Assembly: GCA_900299355.1 (NCBI GenBank)
Contig: OMJR01000125.1
Coordinates: 1-36,375, forward strand
Source of the DNA: Anaerolineaceae bacterium
GTDB lineage: Bacteria; Chloroflexota; Anaerolineae; Anaerolineales; UBA11579
DNA length: 36,375 bases
Reading direction: 5' to 3'
Made by a program: the position numbers and the translations under genes
Notes under the pieces: generated by a model
Told to the model about the DNA's origin: nothing
Databases searched by the model: none
The model's input: the letters and a program-made list of their open reading frames with translations, nothing else
In this document: positions 30,039 through 36,375 of the stretch, one piece after another
Numbering within the stretch: the first letter of the stretch is position 1
How the letters are laid out: each line of letters begins with the position of its first letter

Positions 30039-31618
30039 CGCTTGCCGTCCTTGAGAATCTGCAGGGCGGCCAGACGTCCGGGCGCACCGGTGATACCGCC
30101 GCCGGGATGTACGGCCGAGCCGCACTGGTAATAGCCCTCAATCGGTGTGCGGTATTGGGTCCAGCCGGGCGCAGGGCGCAGGAAAAATAGCTGGGACAAG
30201 CTCAGTTCGCCCTGGAAGATATTGCCGCCGCTCAGGCCGATGCTACGCTCAATGTCCCAGGGGCTGAGCACCTGGCGATGCAGGATGCGCTCCTTGATGC
30301 TTGGGAAGTACTCGGCCAGGGTGTTGACCACTGCGTCGCCGAAGGCCTCGCGCTGGCCGTCCCAATCACCAGTGGCTAACTGGTAGGGTGCGTACTGCAC
30401 AAAGCAGGACATGACGTGCTGGCCGGGTGGCGCCATGGAGGGGTCAATCATCGAGGGGAAAATAATATCGATGTAAGGTTTTTCTGAGAACTGCCCATAC
30501 TTGGCCTGGTCGTAGGCGCGCTCAATGTAATCTACGCTGGGGCTAATTGAAATCGCGCCGCGCATGTGCGCTCCGCCGCCGGGCAGGGCAGCCAACTCGG
30601 GCAGCGAATCCAGCGCCAGATTGACCTTGCCCGACGAACCATACGTGTCGAAACCCAGAATGTCCTCGACCAGTTCACGCGGCAGCTCGTCCGGGTCGGC
30701 CAGCTTGAGGAAAGTCAGTTTGGGGTCCAGGCTGGAGACGACCACATCGGCACGGTACTCGTCCCCGTTTTCCAGCACTATGCCAGTGGCGCGGCCGTTG
30801 TTGGTGAGCAGCTTGGCCACCCGCGCCTCGGTGCGGATTTCGGCCCCGAAGGCGCGCGCGCTGTTGGCGATGCTCTCCGAGATGGCGCCGGTGCCGCCGC
30901 GGGCGAAGCCCCAGGCGCGAAAGACGCCGTCGATTTCGCCCATGTAATGGTGCAGCAGCACATAGGCCGAGCCCGGCGAGCGCGGCCCCAGGAAGGTGCC
31001 GATAATGCCGCTGGCGGAGAGGGTGGCCACAAGCGGGTCGGTCTCGAACCACTCCTCCAGGAAGTCGGCGGAACTCATCGTCATCAGCTTGACCAGCGTG
31101 TACAGATGCTCTTCGCCGATGCTGAGGAAGTGGCGGCCCAGCTTGAGCAATTGGAGCAGTTCGCGCGGATGCAGCGAAGTGGGATCGGGCGGGCGGATGC
31201 CGAGAATGTACTTGACCGCCTTAGCCATGTGGTACATAGCATGCCCGTATTCGCGGTAGGCTTCGGCGTCACGGGTGGAGAAGCGGCTGAGGTTACGGAA
31301 GGTTTCGTGCGGGTCGGCGCCGCGGTAGATGTAATCGCCATCCGGCAGGGGCGTGATGGTGCTCTCCAGCGGCAGGATGGTCAGACCATGTTTGACCAGC
31401 TTTAGGTCGCGGATGATTTCTGGCCGCAGCAGGCTGACCACGTAAGAGAAGACGCTGAACTTGAAGCCGGGAAAGACTTCCTCGGTGACTGCCGCGCCGC
31501 CCAGCACATGACGCTGCTCCAGTACCAGCACCTTCCAGCCCGCGCGCGCCAGGTAGGCGGCGTTGACGAGGCCGTTGTGGCCGCCTCCGACAATGATTGC
31601 ATCGTAATTGTTAGCCAC
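30035..31618 (-). CDS. PYROXD2/CrtI-like FAD-dependent oxidoreductase (first copy)
   Basis: The start is GTG 31618 or TTG 31621; both overlap the GcvT-like stop. The product of about 527 residues has an intact Rossmann motif (AIIVGGGHNGLVNAAYLARAG), VLVLEQRHVLGGAAVTEE, and a C-terminal YYQCGSAVHPGGGITGAPGRLAALQIL that closes the FAD site. Its length and motifs fit PYROXD2-type proteins rather than true carotenoid desaturases, and no carotenoid genes are nearby. It is the second gene of a four-gene coupled operon. The tandem paralogue suggests consecutive or heteromeric oxidation steps, which is inference. Confidence 0.88.
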   Translation of the reverse strand: MANNYDAIIVGGGHNGLVNAAYLARAGWKVLVLEQRHVLGGAAVTEEVFPGFKFSVFSYVVSLLRPEIIRDLKLVKHGLTILPLESTITPLPDGDYIYRGADPHETFRNLSRFSTRDAEAYREYGHAMYHMAKAVKYILGIRPPDPTSLHPRELLQLLKLGRHFLSIGEEHLYTLVKLMTMSSADFLEEWFETDPLVATLSASGIIGTFLGPRSPGSAYVLLHHYMGEIDGVFRAWGFARGGTGAISESIANSARAFGAEIRTEARVAKLLTNNGRATGIVLENGDEYRADVVVSSLDPKLTFLKLADPDELPRELVEDILGFDTYGSSGKVNLALDSLPELAALPGGGAHMRGAISISPSVDYIERAYDQAKYGQFSEKPYIDIIFPSMIDPSMAPPGQHVMSCFVQYAPYQLATGDWDGQREAFGDAVVNTLAEYFPSIKERILHRQVLSPWDIERSIGLSGGNIFQGELSLSQLFFLRPAPGWTQYRTPIEGYYQCGSAVHPGGGITGAPGRLAALQILKDGKR

Positions 31619-32813
31619 CAACCACCGCCTTCTTCCAGGGTGGATTGTAGAAGGGCAGCTTGCTCACTGTAGCGTTGGCCCGCTGGCGCTTGTATTCGAC
31701 GGTGATCTCAATCTCGAGCGTTTGGCCGCGGCGGGCATAGCGGCTGTCTACCGTGGCGAGTGCAATGTACTCTTTCAAGATGGGGGAGAAGAGCATGCTG
31801 GTGGCCTGGCCGACATGGCGGCGGCCGACATATAGCGGCAACGCGCTGCGCGAGGCGCGCCCGGCCACCTGGGGCGGCAGGTCCATCGCCCCAAACAATC
31901 TTTCCAGGTCGGCCCAGGGCACGCGCAGGCCCACAAAGGAGCGCGGGGCACCGCGCTCCTTTTCGCCCAGCAGGGCGCGCTTGCCCACGAAATCGGCGCC
32001 CTCCAGGTCCACGGCCCAGCCCAGGCCCAATTCGTAGGGCGAGGAGGTCTGGCTTTCAATGTGCGCGCTGCGTACAGAGCTGTAGTCCACATCGATCAAT
32101 AACAGTCCGGCCTCCACGCGCAGCATATCCAACGCAGCCAGGCCCACCGGCTGCAAGCCGTAGCCCGCCCCGGCCTCCATCAAGCGATCCCAGACCATCT
32201 CGGCATGCTCGGCGGCGATCCACAACTCGTAACCCAGGTCGCCGGTGTAGCCGGTGCGCGTCACGGTCAGGGGGATCTCGCCAAGCTTAGCCTCCGCCGC
32301 ATGGTAATAGGGCAGGCGGTCTAAATCGATTTCCTTGAGACAGGCTTGCAGAACGGCGCGGCTGCTGGGGCCCTGGATTGCCAGCGCCGCCAGCTCGCGG
32401 CTCACATCGCGCACCTCGGTGTCCAGGCCGAAGCCGCTATCCTGGAACCAGCGCAGGCTGGGGTCGGCGGCGGTGATGCGGAAGCGCTGCGCTTCAAGCC
32501 GAGTCACGGTGCCATCATCGATTACCTTGCCGTTCTCATCGCACCAGGGCGTGTACAGCACCTGGCCCACGGCGCACTGGCTGACATCGCGGGTGATGAT
32601 GCGATCCACCAGGCGGCTGGCGTCCGGGCCGCTGATCTCGTACTTGTACAGCGGCGAAACATCGATCAGGCCGGCCGCGTTGCGCACAGCGTAATATTCA
32701 AATTCATGGCTGGGCTGGTAGCTTATCGCCGACAGATAGCCGGACCAATCGCGCCATTCCTGGGTTTGGCAGAGAGCCGCCGCGCGGCTATGAAAAGCGG
32801 TGGGAATGGGCAT
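31611..32813 (-). CDS. GcvT/DmdA-like aminomethyltransferase family protein
   Basis: The 400-residue protein follows the GcvT fold: AAGLIDVSPLYKYEISGPDAS near residue 48-68, LAALAIQGPSSRAVLQ, TRTGYTGDLGYELWIAAE (the folate-binding core), AALDMLRVEAGLLLIDVDY, and a C-terminal barrel (GKRALLGEKERG, VGQATSMLFSP...IALATVD). GcvT-type proteins use tetrahydrofolate to accept one-carbon units, and relatives demethylate small compounds such as dimethylsulfoniopropionate or glycine betaine derivatives. No GcvH, GcvP or Lpd is present in the window, so glycine cleavage itself is unlikely here. The gene heads an operon with two flavoproteins. The TATAAT box lies 9 bp before the ATG. Confidence 0.88.
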   Translation of the reverse strand: MPIPTAFHSRAAALCQTQEWRDWSGYLSAISYQPSHEFEYYAVRNAAGLIDVSPLYKYEISGPDASRLVDRIITRDVSQCAVGQVLYTPWCDENGKVIDDGTVTRLEAQRFRITAADPSLRWFQDSGFGLDTEVRDVSRELAALAIQGPSSRAVLQACLKEIDLDRLPYYHAAEAKLGEIPLTVTRTGYTGDLGYELWIAAEHAEMVWDRLMEAGAGYGLQPVGLAALDMLRVEAGLLLIDVDYSSVRSAHIESQTSSPYELGLGWAVDLEGADFVGKRALLGEKERGAPRSFVGLRVPWADLERLFGAMDLPPQVAGRASRSALPLYVGRRHVGQATSMLFSPILKEYIALATVDSRYARRGQTLEIEITVEYKRQRANATVSKLPFYNPPWKKAVVGG

Positions 32814-32822
32814 GGCTGCCCG

Positions 32823-32828
32823 ATTATA
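32823..32828 (-). promoter_or_regulatory. -10 box of the GcvT/oxidoreductase operon
   Basis: The minus strand reads CTGTATAATCGGGCAGCCATG: TATAAT, 9 nt, ATG. The leader would be 2-3 nt. No Shine-Dalgarno or good -35 is seen. Confidence 0.45.
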
Positions 32829-32845
32829 CAGGTGAAGTAAACAGT

Positions 32846-35061
32846 TTAATCGACGCTGATCAGTACCGCGGTGACTACCCGGCGCTGGCGGTAGTCCCCG
32901 CTAAGCGGGTCGAAGCTTTCGCAGGTGATCAGGGTCAAGAGGTCGTACTCACTGTGCTCGAATTGGGCGGCGCCACGCGGCGTGATCAGGCGGTTGCTGC
33001 GCACCTCGTAGGTATAGGTTTGGCCGAAAGCACTGATTGTGATCTGGTCCCCATGCTGCAGGTCGTTCAGCCCGTAGAAGGGCCCTGGCTGGTTGTCGGC
33101 GCCCCACACGTGAGCCGTGATCACGGTGTTGCCTGCCCAGGTGGGGAAGGCGCTGCCGTAGAGGTAGCCGGCCTGGTCGCCCAGCCAGGTCACATCCCAG
33201 CCGTTGGGCGATTGGGGCACACCCACGATGCCGGTGGCGATGTCCAGGTTGGGGATCGATAAGACCATATCGGTGGTGGCGTAGGCCGCCTCGGCGGGCT
33301 GGATCCCTAAATCGGTGACCATATCCGGGGCGAAACCGGTCAATGGATAATCGGGCAAGCCTACAATGAACAACGACAGGCGGCTGGTGGTGCCACACAC
33401 CATGCCGGCTTTGGCCGACACGCGCGGTAACGGCGTCCATTGGGTTTCATTGCCATGGCGCGAGTATTGCTGCTTGCCGGTGGTCACGCCGTCCTTGGGT
33501 ACCAGGCAGATTGTGATTGGCTGCAGCAGCAGGCTGACCAGTTGTCCGTCGCACGCAATGGTGATGTCCCATACGTTTTCATCCAGCTGGATATTGAACA
33601 GGCTCGCGTGGCCGACCTGGCTGATGTTCAGCGTGCAGGTGTTGGCGTTGGCATCCGGCCCACTGGGAATGGCACCCGCCGAAATAATGATCGAGCCGCC
33701 CTCAAAGTTGTATACCCCGCCGGTGACGCCGGTGCTGAAAGGCACATCCTCACCGTAGAAACGCGCGAGACAGAAAGCGGTGAAATCCTGGCAATCGGAG
33801 GAGGCGATAATCTTGCCGTCCGATTGCACGATCACGTCCTGGCCGACATCATCTTCATCAGTGAATTTGTAGATCACCCAGCCGTCATCGCCAAAATCGG
33901 TATCAATGTCGCCATCGGCTTCAACGCGCAGCAGGCAAGTGTGCGCCCCTTCGCGGCAACCACCGCTCAGGATGATCTTGCCGTCGGCTTGCACGGCCAG
34001 GCCATAGGCCGCGTTCCAATCCGGGGCCACATCGGCCAGCAGGATGCCGTCGCCGTTGAAGGCCGTGTCCAGTACGCCGCTGCTGGTGTAGGCTAACAGG
34101 CAGAAATAATTGACATCGTTGCACTCGCCAGCCACCAGGATGCGGCCGCCAGTCGTAATCGCAACTTCCTCTACATAATTGAAGCCGCCCAGGATCGGCG
34201 TGCGGGTCCAGTTGACGCCGGCGCCGCCGAAACTGTTATCCACCGTGCCGTCGGCATTGAAGCGCGCCACGCAGACATCATCACGGTCGTCGCAGGAAGC
34301 GGCAATCACGATCTTGCCATCCGATTGCAGGATCACTTCCGGATCTTCGTCATCATCACCCGCGCTGGGGTTGATTTCCGTGAAGCCAGCGCCGCCGTTA
34401 AAAGTGGCATCCTCGCTGCCGTCGCTGTTACGGCGGCTGACGCAAATGTAATTGTCGAAATCGCATTCACCGGCGACAATGATCTGGCCGTTGGATTGAA
34501 GCGCCAGGCTTTCGCCTTCATCGTCGTCCCCTGGGTGATAGCCAAAAATGACATAACCATCCGGTGCGCCAAAGCTGGTGTCCAGCGTGCCGTTTTCGTT
34601 GTAGCGCACCATGCAAATGCGTTGAACGGCATCAATGCAATCGCCAATCATCAGGATCTTGCCGTCCGGCTGCACGACCACGTCGCGTGGACTATCATCT
34701 TCGCCGGAGACGATATCGGTGGTCACGTAGCCGTTGGGTGCGCCGAAGCTGGTGTCAAGCGTGCCATCTGGTTTAAAGCGCGCCAGACAAAACATTTCGG
34801 CGTTGCCGCAGCCGCCCGCCACCAGGATGCTATCGTCGGGCAGCAAAACCATCTTGGGTTCAAAGTGGTCTTCGCCGGGAATGATTTCCAGGAGCACCTG
34901 GCCATCGACGCCAAAAGACGTATCCAGGTCACCTGCCTCATGCAAGGTGGCATGGGGGAAAGAAGCGGCTTGTGCATCCGGCGGGGGGTCAGTGAAAGCA
35001 GCAGGGCCAGGGCCAGCAGTGCCTGTGCCAGAGCACGGGAAAGACCGGTAAATCTCCTCAT
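32846..35061 (-). CDS. secreted delta-60-repeat protein with C-terminal sortase domain (one frameshift)
   Basis: The main ORF (to 34945) encodes seven delta-60-type repeats (GTLDTSFGAPNGY and relatives), each with a conserved Cys pair, then a middle beta-rich region. It ends with a sortase domain: IPNLDIATGIVGVP, GNTVITAHVWGADNQPGPF with His612, LLTLITCES with Cys675, and QRRVV with Arg688/689 (ORF-track numbering). Upstream, ATG 35061 encodes a signal peptide (MRRFTGLSRALAQALLALALLL) in another frame. Adding one C to the C6 run at 34983-34988 joins it as SLTPPPDAQAASFPHATLHEAGDLDTSFG. The protein is thus exported. Sortases cleave sorting signals and join proteins, but a fusion to delta-60 repeats is unusual. 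TATAAT lies 12 nt before ATG 35061. Confidence 0.82.
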
Positions 35062-35099
35062 CACTAAGCCCGCATTATATGTGATAAATGGCCTATCAA

Positions 35100-35130
35100 A
35101 AATGAAAAGCGCCCACCAAAGTGGGCGCTT
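35100..35130 (-). terminator. terminator downstream of tRNA-Asp
   Basis: The minus strand reads AAGCGCCCAC-tttg-GTGGGCGCTT followed by TTCATTTTTG. It is a perfect 10-bp stem with a T-rich tail, just after the tRNA 3' end. Confidence 0.82.
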
Positions 35131-35134
35131 GCTG

Positions 35135-35209
35135 CGGTCCCGACGGGACTCGAACCCGCGATCTCTGCCTTGACAGGGCAGCGTGTTAAACCGACTACAC
35201 CACGGGACC
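35135..35209 (-). tRNA. tRNA-Asp(GTC)
   Basis: The cloverleaf is clear: acceptor GGTCCCG/CGGGACC, anticodon stem CTGCC/GGCAG with loop CTGTCAA giving anticodon GTC, T-arm CGCGGGTTCGAGTCCCG, and discriminator G as expected for Asp. CCA is not encoded. A consensus-like promoter lies upstream and a terminator downstream, so it is transcribed as a single-gene unit. Confidence 0.96.
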
Positions 35210-35224
35210 TTGAATAGCCTGCGG

Positions 35225-35253
35225 AGTATACCAGAGCGATTCGGGCCAGTCAA
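35225..35253 (-). promoter_or_regulatory. promoter of tRNA-Asp
   Basis: TTGACT (35253-35248), a 17-nt spacer ending TGG, then TATACT (35230-35225): a near-consensus sigma-70-type promoter with an extended -10. The predicted start is about 9-10 nt before the tRNA 5' end. Confidence 0.8.
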
Positions 35254-35305
35254 GCAATGCCCGCAAATCTGCAATCACCATCTTGCTAGGGCTCTTTTGG
35301 CTGGC

Positions 35306-35311
35306 TATACT
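35306..35311 (+). promoter_or_regulatory. -10 box of the rel/spoT gene
   Basis: TATACT is followed by 10 nt (ACAGAGGCAG) and ATG 35322, with GAGG as a possible ribosome binding site. The leader would be about 3-4 nt. TTGGCT-like sequence upstream is not well spaced. Confidence 0.4.
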
Positions 35312-35321
35312 ACAGAGGCAG

Positions 35322-36375
35322 ATGGATATCGCCAATCTTGTTCAGGTTCTACCCGAGCGCTATACCCCTGTCGACCAGGAGCTGATTCAACGTGCCTTCA
35401 AGTTCGCTCAAAAGGCGCACAAAGGGCAGGAACGTGTTTCCGGTGAGCCCTATGTAAATCATTGTGTCGCCGTAGCGGTTATTTTAGCTGAATTACAAGT
35501 CCCGTCCGAGGTTGTTGCGGCGGGACTTTTGCATGATACCGTCGAGGACACCAAGGTAACCCTGGAAGACCTCCGAAAGGAATTTGGCGATGAGATCGCC
35601 AGCCTGGTGGACGGGGTCACCAAGCTGACCCAGCTGCCGCGGGTGTCGCGGATCGAGTCGCAGAACGGACGCAATGGCCGGGGCAAGATCAGCCCCGACG
35701 AATTGGAAGACAATCTGGCCCGCAGCCGAGGCGCCGACCTGGCCTCCGAAACGCTGCGCAAGACCTTCCTGGCGATGGGTGAAGATGTGCGCGTGGTGCT
35801 GATCAAGCTGGCCGACCGACTCCATAATATGCGCACCCTGGGCCACTTGCCGGAGGAGAAACGCCGCCGCATCGCCCGCCAGACCCTGGACATTTTTGCG
35901 CCCCTGGCAAACCGACTGGGTATCTGGCAATTGAAGTGGGAGTTGGAAGACCTGGCCTTCCGATACTCTGAACCGGACGAATACAAAGAGATCGCCGCCA
36001 ACCTGGCTGAGCGCCGCTCATTGCGCGAAGATCAGCTCAAAGACATCATCTTCAATCTGAATTCCTTGCTGGGCCAGGATGGTATCAAGGCCGAGATTAC
36101 CGGGCGCCCAAAGCATATCTATTCGATCTACAACAAGATGCGCCGCAAGGGCGTCGCCTTTGAGATGCTGCATGACGTGCGCGCCGTGCGCGTGTTGGTG
36201 GATGATGTGCCCACCTGCTATCGTGCGCTGGGCTTGATCCACACCCATTGGCGGCCAATCCCGGGCGAGTTTGATGACTATATCGCCGCACCCAAAGACA
36301 ACTTCTACCAATCGTTGCATACCGCCGTAATTTACGACGACGGCAAGCCGCTGGAAGTGCAGATCCGCACCGCCG
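35322..36375 (+). CDS. RelA/SpoT-type (p)ppGpp synthetase/hydrolase, 3' end missing
   Basis: The gene runs off the window, so the ORF track misses it; 351 codons are visible from ATG 35322. The HD hydrolase domain is intact (VNHCVA with His47, GLLHDTVEDT with His71-Asp72 and Glu75-Asp76, KLADRLHNMRTL). The start of the synthetase domain follows (GRPKHIYSIYNKM, VRAVRVLVDD, DYIAAPKDNFYQSLHTAV, VEVQIRTA). TGS and ACT domains would lie beyond. It makes and degrades the alarmone (p)ppGpp in the cytosol. An insert of about 35 residues (106-141, Arg/Gly/Asp/Glu-rich) sits inside the HD domain relative to E. coli SpoT. Confidence 0.95.
   Translation, partial: MDIANLVQVLPERYTPVDQELIQRAFKFAQKAHKGQERVSGEPYVNHCVAVAVILAELQVPSEVVAAGLLHDTVEDTKVTLEDLRKEFGDEIASLVDGVTKLTQLPRVSRIESQNGRNGRGKISPDELEDNLARSRGADLASETLRKTFLAMGEDVRVVLIKLADRLHNMRTLGHLPEEKRRRIARQTLDIFAPLANRLGIWQLKWELEDLAFRYSEPDEYKEIAANLAERRSLREDQLKDIIFNLNSLLGQDGIKAEITGRPKHIYSIYNKMRRKGVAFEMLHDVRAVRVLVDDVPTCYRALGLIHTHWRPIPGEFDDYIAAPKDNFYQSLHTAVIYDDGKPLEVQIRTA

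Noticed and set aside
28473-31618. Carotenoid phytoene desaturases
   Set aside because: Length and motifs fit PYROXD2-type proteins and no crtB or other carotenoid genes are nearby.
31611-32813. True glycine-cleavage gcvT
   Set aside because: No gcvH, gcvP or lpd partner in the window, and the neighbours are PYROXD2-like flavoproteins; called only as a GcvT/DmdA-like family protein.

Overview
The window looks like a chromosomal segment of an uncultivated Chloroflexota bacterium, probably class Anaerolineae. This is an inference from high GC, the protein families present (a sortase with a TAHVW-type motif, delta-60 repeats, PYROXD2-like oxidoreductases, LiaF-like membrane proteins, an AIM24 protein, a Rel protein with a long HD-domain insert), degenerate heptanucleotide repeats, and many TATAAT boxes that sit 5-9 bp from start codons and suggest leaderless mRNAs. 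No database search was possible.

Layout. 1-9.1 kb: mostly minus-strand housekeeping and membrane genes. These are the 5' tip of a possible IS481-type transposase gene, an unknown multi-pass membrane protein, two small membrane proteins, a GNAT, an MSOX/SolA-type flavoprotein, a DUF1684 protein, a frameshifted UbiA prenyltransferase, a signal-peptide plus C-terminal-anchor protein, a three-gene LiaI/LiaF-like membrane operon and a methyltransferase. 9.1-18.2 kb: the most unusual region. An intact radical SAM/SPASM enzyme with an N-terminal PqqD/RRE-like region and its own Cys-rich tail faces a translationally coupled pair: a DUF2207 membrane protein ending in a (Cys-Ala)n tail, and a radical-SAM paralogue that has lost every cluster-binding cysteine. 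A truncated DUF2207 paralogue, a beta-propeller-like protein, a membrane zinc-ribbon protein and an MFS transporter complete the region. I read this as a candidate RiPP-like system that modifies the cytosolic Cys tail of a membrane protein.

18.3-20.1 kb: citrate synthase, repeat-rich intergenic DNA and a frameshifted GIY-YIG gene. 20.1-28 kb: an exopolysaccharide locus with divergent arms (flippase, GT4 and AIM24 leftward; WecG/TagA-type GT, polyprenyl-phosphate sugar transferase and O-antigen-ligase/TPR rightward). 28-32.8 kb: a four-gene leftward operon with overlapping stops and starts (GcvT-like protein, two PYROXD2/CrtI-like oxidoreductases, GNAT). 32.8-35.1 kb: a secreted delta-60-repeat protein fused to a C-terminal sortase domain, frameshifted in a C6 run just after its signal peptide. 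35.1-36.4 kb: tRNA-Asp(GTC) with a clear promoter and terminator, then a divergent rel/spoT gene running off the window.

The intergenic DNA is rich in small repeats: period-7 degenerate arrays at two intergenic loci plus a related heptad motif at two more places, five copies of a hairpin-containing element ending CTCRGRATGAC, a 20-bp-arm palindrome, and two perfect hairpins inside the degenerate radical-SAM gene. Three genes carry single-nucleotide frameshifts, so either sequence error or real gene decay should be considered.
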